The notes beneath the pieces are model-generated. The model ran no database searches and was not told the origin of the DNA. It saw only the letters and a list, made by a program, of their open reading frames with translations. Below are positions 27,821 through 37,029 of a DNA stretch of 37,442 bases, piece by piece (the first letter of the stretch is position 1; each line of letters starts with the position of its first letter). The DNA lies in contig JBMNPN010000013.1 in NCBI GenBank assembly GCA_050943615.1, positions 1-37,442 on the forward strand, read 5' to 3'. Source of the DNA: CACZQA01 sp050943615 (GTDB lineage: Bacteria > Actinomycetota > Coriobacteriia > Coriobacteriales > QAMH01). Both the position numbers and the translations under genes were made by a program.

Positions 27821-28840
27821 TCAGTGCAGCCTGCTGACGAAGAAATCGCCCATCGAAAAGAGCAGGTCGCGCGCCTCGCTTTTGGGAAGCGCGCTTTCGA
27901 GCAGGTCGCGGTGTTCGTTGACCAGCTCGAGCGCATAGGAACGGGCGTAGTCAATGGAACCTGCACCTTCCATAATCTGAACCGCACGCTCGAGGCGTTC
28001 CGGATCGGTTTCCTTACCAGAGAGTATAGAGAGCAGCTCTTCGTGCGTCGCGCCCTTCGTGTGCGCGAGGGCGTGCAGGGCGATCATCGTGCGCTTTCCC
28101 TCGGTGATATCGCTACGGAAGTCCTTATCAGCAGCCTCCTTGGTCCCCACGAGGTTGAGGAGGTCGTCTTGGATTTGGAATGCGAGTCCTGTGGACATGC
28201 CGTAAGAGCGCAGCGCCTCGACCTGCTCTTCGGTACCGCCGCCGATAATACCGCCAACGGCAAGCGGGACGCCTCCCGAATAGAAGGCAGTCTTGTGCTT
28301 TGCCATGACGAGATAATCATCGATGCTCAAATCGAAGCGCCCGTCACGTGCCCAGCCTATATCGAGCGCCTGGCCTTCGATGGTGCGCGTGGTCATGTCG
28401 ACGAGCTCGTGCAGGACGCGGATCTTGGTCTGGTCATCCAAGTTGTCATCGGCAAGGACGCTGCCCGTCACCTGGGACAAGGCGAGGTCGCCGGCATTGA
28501 TGGCGAGTCCGACGCCAATTTGCAGGTGCAGGCAGGGAAGACCGCGTCTCAGCTGAGAATCGTCCGAGATATCGTCGTGGATCAGGGCGGCCGTGTGGAA
28601 GTGCTCGATGGCCACTGCCGCGGCACGCGCCCGCTCGGGGTCCCCTCCTACCGCCTTGCAGGCGAGCATGCAAATAAGCGGCCGATGGCGTTTCCCGCCG
28701 TTTGCGGAATACTCTGCCAGCGGCGTGTACAGGTACCGCGCCATATCCGGGTATGACGGCTCCTTGAAATACGCAGCGATGGAATCATCGATGTCCGGAG
28801 CGCGATCGATTAGGAATGTCTCGAATTGCTGTTGTACCAT
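27821..28840 (-). CDS. Polyprenyl diphosphate synthase (trans-isoprenyl transferase)
   Basis: 339-aa prenyl-chain elongating enzyme of the IspA/IspB/GGPPS family that condenses IPP with allylic diphosphates. It has GGKRHRP near 48-54, the first Asp-rich motif HDDISDD at 88-94, the conserved KT of AKHKTAF, and the second motif QDDLLN at 224-229, where Asn replaces the usual last Asp. Chain length cannot be read from sequence alone; farnesyl to long-chain quinone or lipid-carrier precursors are all possible. The start ATG has GAGGT about 12 nt upstream. It is likely co-transcribed with the CwlM-like gene, linking lipid-carrier supply to the cell wall. Confidence 0.92.
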   Translation of the reverse strand: MVQQQFETFLIDRAPDIDDSIAAYFKEPSYPDMARYLYTPLAEYSANGGKRHRPLICMLACKAVGGDPERARAAAVAIEHFHTAALIHDDISDDSQLRRGLPCLHLQIGVGLAINAGDLALSQVTGSVLADDNLDDQTKIRVLHELVDMTTRTIEGQALDIGWARDGRFDLSIDDYLVMAKHKTAFYSGGVPLAVGGIIGGGTEEQVEALRSYGMSTGLAFQIQDDLLNLVGTKEAADKDFRSDITEGKRTMIALHALAHTKGATHEELLSILSGKETDPERLERAVQIMEGAGSIDYARSYALELVNEHRDLLESALPKSEARDLLFSMGDFFVSRLH

Positions 28841-28946
28841 AGCGCCAATCTTACCTCGCCAAACAAGCTGAAGAGTACAGGGCCGAACATGTTTTCCAAA
28901 TGCGAGGACCTGGCCTGGAGTCCTCGACCGTGCAAAGCATAAACCA

Positions 28947-28983
28947 AGAAAAAGGGCACCGCACCATTAATGACGCGATGCCC
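28947..28983 (-). terminator. Terminator after the 132-aa hypothetical gene
   Basis: A 9-bp stem GGGCACCGC/GCGATGCCC (28954-28962 and 28975-28983, one G-U pair) is followed on the minus strand by TTTTTCTTGG. Confidence 0.86.
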
Positions 28984-29007
28984 CGAAAAAAGATTGTTCA
29001 AATCAAC

Positions 29008-29406
29008 TTAGTTGTTGTCGCCGTTGATATTCTTCTTGTAGTGGACAAAGTTCTCAGCGCGCAACTTGTCCTCATCGACACCGTAGGTCTGCTTCTTGCC
29101 CTCTTCGCGCTCGAGTTCTTCGCGCTCATCTTCGGAGAGCTCTTCGAGGCGCGCGTCAAAGCGACGCTTGCCGTCCACGATGACACGCCGGACCTCGGGC
29201 GTCTCATCGCCATCGGGCTTGCTGAAGTAGATCTCGATGGGAATCCTCAGCGTCCCCTTGGCAATGTAGTGGTACTCGCTTTCCTCAACATCCCACTTGA
29301 CGCGGCGCTGCCCCTGGATAGTCAGAGGATGATCTTCGAGATGCTTCTCGAGATCGAGGTTGGCAAGGGCGATGATTTGGTACGCCGGGATGTCATTTTT
29401 AGCCAT
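29008..29406 (-). CDS. Unrecognised 132-aa soluble protein
   Basis: I do not recognise this family. It begins MAKNDIPAYQIIALANLDLE, continues through a beta-rich core (QRRVKWDVEESEYHYIAKGT, IPIEIYFSKPDG, VRRVIVDGKRRFD) and ends in a charged Glu/Asp/Lys helix and the tail NINGDNN. No membrane segment, signal or known motif is visible. The start at 29406 is supported by AGGAGAGG about 8-10 nt upstream and by a TATAAT at 29475-29480, which excludes the longer in-frame start at 29475. It is a single-gene unit with its own promoter and strong terminator, which indicates a real, independently controlled gene. Confidence 0.82.
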   Translation of the reverse strand: MAKNDIPAYQIIALANLDLEKHLEDHPLTIQGQRRVKWDVEESEYHYIAKGTLRIPIEIYFSKPDGDETPEVRRVIVDGKRRFDARLEELSEDEREELEREEGKKQTYGVDEDKLRAENFVHYKKNINGDNN

Positions 29407-29474
29407 TTGACTCACCTCTCCTGGATAACGACGCGCCTCCACGCATCGCGAATAAAAGCACTCAAGCCGACGCA

Positions 29475-29480
29475 ATTATA
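29475..29480 (-). promoter_or_regulatory. Candidate promoter (-10 TATAAT) of the 132-aa gene
   Basis: A perfect minus-strand TATAAT lies about 70 bp before the ATG. A weak -35 candidate TTCTTA lies 16 bp upstream. Confidence 0.55.
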
Positions 29481-29535
29481 GCGTACCCATGCACATTAAG
29501 AAGGAGCAGAACGGTCAGCCGCCGGAAGGCGCCAG

Positions 29536-29621
29536 TGGTAGGGGCGCAGGGGCTCGAACCCTGATGCCTGAAAGGCGGCGGATTTTAAGTCCGCTGCGTC
29601 TGCCAATTCCGCCACGCCCCC
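29536..29621 (-). tRNA. tRNA-Leu (anticodon TAA)
   Basis: 86-nt class II tRNA with a long variable arm. The acceptor GGGGGCG pairs with CGCCCCT (G-U at the end), CCA is encoded, and anticodon TAA is at 29585-29587 in loop CTTAAAA. It starts 14 bp after the ftsB stop, so it probably matures from the eno-ftsB transcript. Confidence 0.95.
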
Positions 29622-29635
29622 AGATGGGCCCAATA

Positions 29636-30484
29636 TTACCCGAGTTCTTCTGTATTCACGAAAAAGATGACATCGAGAATGTCGTAATACCAGGTGTGCG
29701 GCACGTCCACATCGCTGAGGTCGACCTCAGAAGGCAGGTCCGAAGACGAACTCGAGCTATCGCCTGCGTTCGTGACGACGGCAGATTGCTCGCCGTCTTT
29801 TGTCCAGCCGAGCTGCTCGTGCGCCTCCGCCTCGACTCCCTCATCGGTCTTGAGCGAATCGTTTTCCTGCTTGATGGCGTCGTTTCTCGCCTGTACCGCC
29901 TGTGCCTGTGCCTCGTAGAGCTGTTCAGTGCGCATCGTCTCATAGTAGCGCTGGCCAACGGGGTACACAGCGGCGATGCAGAGGACGACGACGATGAGGA
30001 CCGTGAGCAGCTTGTGCCTTTGGACAGCGCCCACGAAGCGCTCGAGCGCTCCCGAAGACTTCCCCGTGCCCGCAGCATGCGAATCGCGCACGCGCGCCTC
30101 CGAAGAACCGCCGCGCGCTCTTGACGTACGAGAGCCGCTCTCATCACCGTTGCGCCGTGTTCTCTTCGATGAAAGGCGCGCTCGAGAAGAGTTCTGCGAT
30201 GAGCTGTGCGAGCCGGCGCCGTGCTTATCGGCCCCGTTCGCCTTGCGCAGTGAGCCCGTGCCAGATTCTCGTGACGATTTATCAGTGCTTTTCTTTTTAT
30301 TGCGGGACGGGCGCGTTCCTTGAGAGGAGCGCCGGGAAGAGCCTGTTGTCACGCCGGCAGAGCGCTCCTGGCCACGGTCTGCCCGCGCACGCCGCTCCTG
30401 CGTCTGGCGTGCTGTCATGGCAGCTGCTGTTCTAATACGCTTCTTGAGGGGTTCGCCGTATTGTGTCGATGCTGTGTTTGGCAT
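29636..30484 (-). CDS. ftsB: FtsB/DivIC septum formation protein with long disordered basic N-terminus
   Basis: 282-aa bitopic membrane protein of the FtsB/DivIC family, which joins FtsL and FtsQ in the divisome. The conserved part is small: one membrane helix at about 157-176 (HKLLTVLIVVVLCIAAVYP), a coiled coil (EQLYEAQAQAVQARNDAIKQENDSL) and an AEAHEQLGWTKDGEQSAVV segment. The first ~150 residues are Ser/Arg/Lys/Gly-rich, cytoplasmic and predicted disordered, far longer than in E. coli (about 100 aa total). Position right after eno is the classic actinobacterial and E. coli eno-ftsB link. The ATG at 30484 has GAGAG upstream; an in-frame ATG 22 codons later is possible. Confidence 0.87.
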   Translation of the reverse strand: MPNTASTQYGEPLKKRIRTAAAMTARQTQERRARADRGQERSAGVTTGSSRRSSQGTRPSRNKKKSTDKSSRESGTGSLRKANGADKHGAGSHSSSQNSSRARLSSKRTRRNGDESGSRTSRARGGSSEARVRDSHAAGTGKSSGALERFVGAVQRHKLLTVLIVVVLCIAAVYPVGQRYYETMRTEQLYEAQAQAVQARNDAIKQENDSLKTDEGVEAEAHEQLGWTKDGEQSAVVTNAGDSSSSSSDLPSEVDLSDVDVPHTWYYDILDVIFFVNTEELG

Positions 30485-30579
30485 CCCGCTCTCTTTCGGA
30501 CGTGCTGGTACGTGCTAGCCGAAGCTCAGGAGCGCGTCTGCGACAAACCACAGGCACGCTCCAGTCGAAGCTCCAGATC

Positions 30580-31868
<1,289 letters not shown>

Positions 31869-31872
<4 letters not shown>

Positions 31873-32795
31873 TGTTGATCCTTTCTCAAATCCCTTTTTG
31901 CGCGCTCCCACAACGATTCGAGCTGGTCGCGTGAGAGTTCATCCAACGAAACGCCCCTGTCTTCATAGGCGTACTGCTCCATAATAGCCCAGCGCTTGCG
32001 GAATTTGGCGCAGACAGCGCGAAGGGCACCCTCGGAGTCGATATGCTCCATGCGTGCGACGTTCACGAGCGTGAACAGCACATCGCCGAATTCCTCGGCT
32101 GCATGCTCCGATTCGCCTTCTTCGAGCGCCTCGTTGAACTCACCGACCTCCTCGTCGACCTTGTCCCAGACATCTTCGACCGTATCCCAGGAAAAGCCGG
32201 CGGACACCGCACGCTTTGAGATCTTGTCGGCCTGTTGCAGTGCGGGGAGGCTCGAGGGGATATCGTCGAGCAGCCCTGCGGGCCTGTCGGGGTCGAACCC
32301 CGCCGCAATCGCCTTCTGCCTGCGGCGCTCCTCTTTAATCAGACGCTCATGTGTCTTGATGTGCTCCCACATGTCAAGCACTTTGCCAGGCGTTGTCGCC
32401 TCGGCGATCTCTTCGGGAGAAAAGCCAGCTGCCGTGAGCGCTGTTTCCGCTCCAAAGACATGGGGATGGCGCCTGACCATCTTTGCCTGGATGTCCGCGA
32501 TGACATCGTCGATCGTGAACTCGCCTGCCTCGGAGGCAATCTGCGCCTGCAAGACAACCTGCAAAAGCACATCGCCCAACTCTTCGCGCAGGTGCTCGGG
32601 GTCGCCCTTCTCGATGGCATCGACCGCTTCGCATGCCTCCTCGATCATGCTGCTCGCAATGGAGGCATGCGTCTGCTCGCGATCCCAAGGGCACCCGTCG
32701 GGCTCGCGCAAGGCGCCGATAGTCTCGCAGAATTCCACAAAGGCCTCCCCGGTTTTCGGAGAGGCCTTGCAGAGCCGCTGTTCGTTTCCGGCCAT
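31869..32795 (-). CDS. mazG: Nucleoside triphosphate pyrophosphohydrolase MazG
   Basis: 308-aa cytosolic house-cleaning enzyme that hydrolyses NTPs to NMP and PPi. It contains two tandem MazG domains. The first has CPWDREQTH and the metal-binding set E52, E53, E56, E72, D75 (EEACE..EELGD). The second has EEVGEFNEALEEGE..EEFGDVLFTLVN. This matches the E. coli-like two-domain form. The ATG has GAAGGA 6 nt upstream and lies 18 bp after ftsX. The stop overlaps the eno start by 4 bp. Confidence 0.95.
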
Positions 32796-32813
32796 ATCGT
32801 GTCCTTCAGATTC

Positions 32814-33737
32814 TCAGACCTTGAGGTAGCGCCTCATGGCAATGGCAGAACCGACCATGCCGATGATCAGGCCCGCGACCACGAGGAGTGCATAGATGCC
32901 GCCGTACACGCTCGGGTCGATGGTGAGCGGCAAGAAGCTCACCGCGTGCTCGATACTTGGAAGCAGCGTGTTTCTCAAGACCTGTATCACTATGATGGCA
33001 AGCACCGCGCCCACAATCGATTGCAGGGCGCCTTCCATGACGAACGGTCCTCGGATGAAGCCGTTGGTCGCGCCCACGAGGCGCATGATCGAAATTTCCC
33101 TGCGTCGCGCCAGAATCGCGAGACGAATCGTGTTGTTCAAGAACACGAGCGAGATGAAAACGAGCAGTATCACGACGACGATGCAGGCCGTCCTGATCAC
33201 GTTTGTCACGGCGAACAGGCGCTCGACCGTGCCCTGGCCGTACTTCACCGAGTCTGAAGGATCGTCGGAGTTATCGGCGATCTTGGTGAAGGTCTCACTC
33301 GAGAGGATCTTGTTCACCGTGTCCTGCACTTTGTGCGTGTCTATCAAAGTGATGACATAGGTGCGCGGCAGGGGGTTGCCATCGAGCTGCTTGACGATGT
33401 CGGGATTGTTGGTCGTCTGCTTCTCGAAATCGGACAAGACCTCGTCTTTGTCCCTGAAGTCGACGGATGCGATGTTGCCCTCCTCGTTTTCCATCGAAGC
33501 GAGGAAGTCGTCGAGCTGCTGAATCTGGGCGTCCGTGGCCTTGTCACTGATGTAGAGCCGAACGTTGACCTCGTCTTCAAAGGAGGTCGCCAGGTTGCCG
33601 ATCATGACGGAGAATACGATGGTCACGCCAATCATGAGCAGCGATAGGAAAATGGTGATGATGCCGCCGATGGTCGTTCCCAGATTGCGGCGCGAGTTGA
33701 TGAGCGCTTCTTTGATGAAATATAAGAACCTAGACAT
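32814..33737 (-). CDS. ftsX: Cell division protein FtsX
   Basis: 307-aa integral membrane partner of FtsE. The FtsEX complex relays the division signal to periplasmic or extracellular peptidoglycan hydrolases. Four membrane helices are seen at about 22-44, 182-204, 235-257 and 281-302. A large extracellular loop (about 45-180) would bind the hydrolase or its coiled-coil activator. The conserved RRREISIMRLVGATNGFIRGPFVMEG precedes helix 3. The start is the ATG at 33737, which lies inside the end of ftsE (8-bp overlap). The upstream in-frame stretch is antisense-like and rejected. The coiled-coil NlpC/P60 protein at 26 kb is a plausible target. Confidence 0.95.
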   Translation of the reverse strand: MSRFLYFIKEALINSRRNLGTTIGGIITIFLSLLMIGVTIVFSVMIGNLATSFEDEVNVRLYISDKATDAQIQQLDDFLASMENEEGNIASVDFRDKDEVLSDFEKQTTNNPDIVKQLDGNPLPRTYVITLIDTHKVQDTVNKILSSETFTKIADNSDDPSDSVKYGQGTVERLFAVTNVIRTACIVVVILLVFISLVFLNNTIRLAILARRREISIMRLVGATNGFIRGPFVMEGALQSIVGAVLAIIVIQVLRNTLLPSIEHAVSFLPLTIDPSVYGGIYALLVVAGLIIGMVGSAIAMRRYLKV

Positions 33738-34953
33738 CGTAGCCGTACACTCCCTTTTTCTGGTCGCGCACGAGAACGCCGTTTTCCAGCGCGAGCACGC
33801 GGCGACGCATCTGATCGACCATCTCGCGGTCATGCGTTGCCACCAGAATGGTGGTACCGGTCCGGTTAATGCGCTCGAGCAGCCTCATGATGCCGAGCGA
33901 AGTCTGCGGGTCAAGGTTGCCCGTCGGCTCGTCGCAGATGAGCAGCGGCGGACGGTTGACGATAGAGCGCGCAATGGAAACGCGCTGCTGCTCGCCACCG
34001 GAGAGCTGGTCGGGGAGCTTGTCCATCTTCTCTTCCAAGCCGACGAGGCGCAGGACCTCGGGAACCTGGGTGTTGATGACATGACGGGACTTGCCGATAA
34101 CCTCCAGGGCGAAGGCGACGTTTTCGAATGCCGTCTTGTTGGGGAGGAGCTTGAAGTCCTGGAACACGCAGCCAACGTTGCGGCGCAGATAAGGGATGCG
34201 CCAGTTCTTGATGGTGCGCAGGTTCTCCCCCGCCACGACGAGCTCGCCGCTCGTCGGGACGATCTCGCGGTTGAGCATGCGGATGAACGTCGACTTGCCC
34301 GATCCGGAATGCCCGACCAGAAAGAGGAACTCGCCTGCGCGGATGTCGACCGTGATGCCGTTGAGCGCAGGACGGTCTGGCTGGGCTGCATAGATCTTGG
34401 TCACGTTGCGAAGCGAGATGACGACTGGCCCGAGTTTTTGGACCTGACCTTCCTGCAGGGCAAGATCGGCATATGAGCCGGTCGCCTCGTTTGCAGGCAC
34501 CTCATCTGCCACGTCGATGACGGGCATGCGCTGAGAAGCGCCGGGATTGCCGGCGCGCCCCTGCTGACGACCGCCACGGCGCTGGCGCGCCGATTCGGGG
34601 GCCTGACGCCCTCCTCGCTGTTGGCCTCCGCCACGGCCCTCTGGCCGCTTCTGGCCATCGGCACGGCCGTCCCTTCGCTGAGCATTACGAGCACGCTCCT
34701 GCTGCGCTCTGCGCTGCTGCTGTTGTCTTTGCTGTTGTACGCGCTCCATGCGCTGAGACGCGCTGGGGCTGTTCGCGTTAGCGCCCTTCTCCTGTGCATC
34801 GACACGGGGAATGCGGGCGTCCATTTTCTGAGTTGGCTGTACGCCGCGTGCAGCAGGACCCTGGCCTCTTCCATACTTGCCGCGCTTGGTCTTCTTCTGA
34901 GAAGAACCGCCGGCTGCATGAGCCCCCTGCGACGATTTGCCGAACAGTGCCAC
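33730..34953 (-). CDS. ftsE: Cell division ATP-binding protein FtsE with ~178-residue N-terminal extension
   Basis: 407-aa ABC ATPase of the FtsEX complex. The ABC domain starts near residue 183 (VVISLRNVTKIY): Walker A GHSGSGKST at 214-222, Q-loop CVFQDFKLLP, signature LSGGEQQRVSIAR, Walker B LLICDEPTGNLDP, and H-loop VATHD. Typical FtsE has about 230 residues, and its Walker A lies near residue 36. The added region is low-complexity, rich in Gln, Arg and Gly (QQQRQQQQRRAQQERARNAQ). The GTG start at 34953 has GGAG 6 nt upstream and a promoter at 34993-35021, so the extension is very likely translated. It is first in the operon ftsE-ftsX-mazG-eno-ftsB. Confidence 0.94.
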   Translation of the reverse strand: MALFGKSSQGAHAAGGSSQKKTKRGKYGRGQGPAARGVQPTQKMDARIPRVDAQEKGANANSPSASQRMERVQQQRQQQQRRAQQERARNAQRRDGRADGQKRPEGRGGGQQRGGRQAPESARQRRGGRQQGRAGNPGASQRMPVIDVADEVPANEATGSYADLALQEGQVQKLGPVVISLRNVTKIYAAQPDRPALNGITVDIRAGEFLFLVGHSGSGKSTFIRMLNREIVPTSGELVVAGENLRTIKNWRIPYLRRNVGCVFQDFKLLPNKTAFENVAFALEVIGKSRHVINTQVPEVLRLVGLEEKMDKLPDQLSGGEQQRVSIARSIVNRPPLLICDEPTGNLDPQTSLGIMRLLERINRTGTTILVATHDREMVDQMRRRVLALENGVLVRDQKKGVYGYDV

Positions 34954-34992
34954 GTTTCACTCCGATCGTTTATTCGACTCAATCGGGTTCCC

Positions 34993-35021
34993 ATTTTAGC
35001 CGACCTGCCCGATTGACCCAA
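34993..35021 (-). promoter_or_regulatory. Candidate promoter of the ftsEX operon
   Basis: Minus-strand TTGGGT (35016-35021), 17-bp spacer, TAAAAT (34993-34998). The predicted start is near 34986, 33 nt before the GTG. A small dyad CACCT-AA-AGGTG (35022-35033) touches the -35 and could be an operator. Confidence 0.5.
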
Positions 35022-35159
35022 CACCTAAAGGTGAAGACCATAAAGCATTCATCCGTCTGCAGGTCCATGGGATGGTAAAGCGGCCGAAAAGCATTTCCTT
35101 ATTGCCGATGGCACCATCAGCGCAAATGGGCACTGCGCAAGACAACTGTTTTTCGTGCT

Positions 35160-36107
35160 TCAGCTGTTGTTCTTGCGGCTGATGGCATCGCGCGCCTTGG
35201 CGGCAATGGAGGCCGCATCGAGCTTGTACTCGACGAGCAGCTCATCAGGATCTCCGCTCGTGCCGAAGCTGTCGCGCACGCCCACGCGCTCGAGCACCGT
35301 CGGGAGGTTCTCCCCCAGGATATCGGCAACGGCAGATCCGAGCCCGCCCACCGTCGAATGCTCCTCGCAGGTGACAGCGCAGCGTGTCTTTCCCACGCTG
35401 GACAGCAACGTGTCCTTATCAAAGGGCTTGATGCTGAATGCGTCGATGACCTCGGCAGACACGCCCTCTTGAGCGAGCATGTCGGCAGCGGCAAGGGCCT
35501 GCGCAACCTCGACGCCGCATGCGAGAATCGTGACGTCCTCGCCCGAGCGCAGGACATGCGCCGTCCCAAGCTCGAGCTTGGTTCCCTCGTCATAGACTTG
35601 CGGGACCTTGGCACGCCCGAGGCGCACGTAGAACGGTCCCGGCGTCGTCGCCGCAATGCGAATGGCCTGCTTGGCAGCTTGGTAATCGGCGGGAACGAGC
35701 ACGCTCATGTTGGGAAGCCCGCGCATGAGACTGATGTCCTCGAGCATCTGGTGGCTGCCGCCGTCAGGCCCGACCGTGACGCCGGAATGCGTCGGGGCGA
35801 CCTTGACGTTGAGGTTCGCATAGCAGACGGTGTTTCTAATCTGGTCGTAGCAGCGGCCCGTTCCGAACACCGCAAAGCTGCCCGTGAAGACGGTCTTTCC
35901 CGTCAGGGAAAGCCCAGCTGCCACATCGATCATGTTCTGCTCGGCAATACCGACGTTCACGAAGCGACCGGGATAGGCATCCCTGACCTTGGCTGTTGTC
36001 GTGGATCCGGAGAGGTCCGCCTCGACCACCATGAGGTCGAGACCCTCTCCGATGAGTTCGACGAGCGTTTCGCCATAACCGGCGCGCGTTGCGATTTTCT
36101 CTGCCAT
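35160..36107 (-). CDS. Transketolase, C-terminal subunit
   Basis: 315-aa subunit carrying the pyrimidine-binding and C-terminal domains of a split transketolase. VVEADLSGSTTT, GRFVNVGIAEQNMIDVAAGL (with the cofactor-activating Glu) and SHSGVTVGPDG-like THSGVTVGPDGGSHQ are typical, and the C-terminal domain has EEHSTVGGLGSAVADIL. With the gene upstream it would transfer two-carbon units in the pentose phosphate pathway. A DXS-type activity is less likely given the split form. The ATG has AGGAG 6 nt upstream, lies 3 bp after its partner's stop, and starts MAEKIATRAGYGETL. Confidence 0.9.
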   Translation of the reverse strand: MAEKIATRAGYGETLVELIGEGLDLMVVEADLSGSTTTAKVRDAYPGRFVNVGIAEQNMIDVAAGLSLTGKTVFTGSFAVFGTGRCYDQIRNTVCYANLNVKVAPTHSGVTVGPDGGSHQMLEDISLMRGLPNMSVLVPADYQAAKQAIRIAATTPGPFYVRLGRAKVPQVYDEGTKLELGTAHVLRSGEDVTILACGVEVAQALAAADMLAQEGVSAEVIDAFSIKPFDKDTLLSSVGKTRCAVTCEEHSTVGGLGSAVADILGENLPTVLERVGVRDSFGTSGDPDELLVEYKLDAASIAAKARDAISRKNNS

Positions 36108-36110
36108 GGC

Positions 36111-36956
36111 CTACTCCTGCCCCCCGAGTTCCTTGAGTGCCTGTTCGGTTTGCTCGTCATTTGGCGCCTTGCCATGCCAGCCGGCCTGGTTCTCCATGAA
36201 GGAGACGCCCTTGCCCTTGACAGTGTGGGCAACGATGCAGACGGGAACATCTGGAATGGCGCAGGCGGCGCGCAGGGCCGTGAGCACTGCCTCGACGTCG
36301 TTGCCGTCGACTTCTATGGTCTGCCAGCCAAAAGCCTGGAACTTCGCTGCGATATGCCCGAGCCCCGCGACCTTGGCGACGTCGCCGTCGATCTGAAGCT
36401 CGTTGTTGTCGACGATGGCAACGAGGTTGTCGAGCTTGTAGTGAGCGGCGAACATGGCCGCTTCCCAGACCTGGCCCTCTTCGATCTCCCCATCGCCGGT
36501 GAGAACGAAGACGCGTTGGGACTTGGCTTTCGCTTCTTTGGCATCGAGCTTCAGCCCGAGCGCCATGCCCGCGGCAATGGAAAGCCCCTGGCCCAGCGAG
36601 CCCGTTGACGCCTCCACGCCGGGAAGCTTGCGGCAATCGGGGTGTCCCTGCAGACGGCTGTGAAGCTTGCGCAGGGTCATGAGCTCGTCTTCGGGAAAGT
36701 ACCCGACTTCGGCAAGCGCCGCATAGAGCACGGGCGCCGCGTGCCCTTTGGCGAGCAGGAACCGGTCACGAGAGGGGTCCTCGGGGTCGTTTTCGTTGTA
36801 GTTCATGATGCCGCCAAAATAGAGAGCAGCGACGATGTCCGCGGCAGAGAGCGATCCTCCCGGGTGCCCGCTTCCCGCCTCGTGGAGCATCTTGATAATG
36901 TTGACACGCATGTGCCGTGCGATATCGGCAACCTCTGTAGCGCTTTTGCTTATCAC
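36111..36956 (-). CDS. Transketolase, N-terminal (thiamine diphosphate-binding) subunit
   Basis: 281-aa subunit with the pyrophosphate-binding half of transketolase. It has GSGHPGGSLSAADI near 28-40, the AKGHAAPVLYAALAE block and STGSLGQGLSIAAGMALG. The thiamine diphosphate motif GDGEIEEGQVWEA..DNLVAIVDNN completes it. I start at a GTG at 36956 (VISKSATEVADIA), because AAAGGG lies 6 nt upstream; an ATG 16 codons further out has no such site. Pairing with the C-terminal subunit as adjacent genes is the usual split form in many bacteria and archaea. It lies 73 bp after prfB. Confidence 0.9.
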   Translation of the reverse strand: MISKSATEVADIARHMRVNIIKMLHEAGSGHPGGSLSAADIVAALYFGGIMNYNENDPEDPSRDRFLLAKGHAAPVLYAALAEVGYFPEDELMTLRKLHSRLQGHPDCRKLPGVEASTGSLGQGLSIAAGMALGLKLDAKEAKAKSQRVFVLTGDGEIEEGQVWEAAMFAAHYKLDNLVAIVDNNELQIDGDVAKVAGLGHIAAKFQAFGWQTIEVDGNDVEAVLTALRAACAIPDVPVCIVAHTVKGKGVSFMENQAGWHGKAPNDEQTEQALKELGGQE

Positions 36957-37029
36957 GAAAGACCCTTTCTGTCGATGCGGTCCAGGCAAAGCATAGCCCC
37001 GCACACGTTCGCGGACAATGTCAGCTTAC

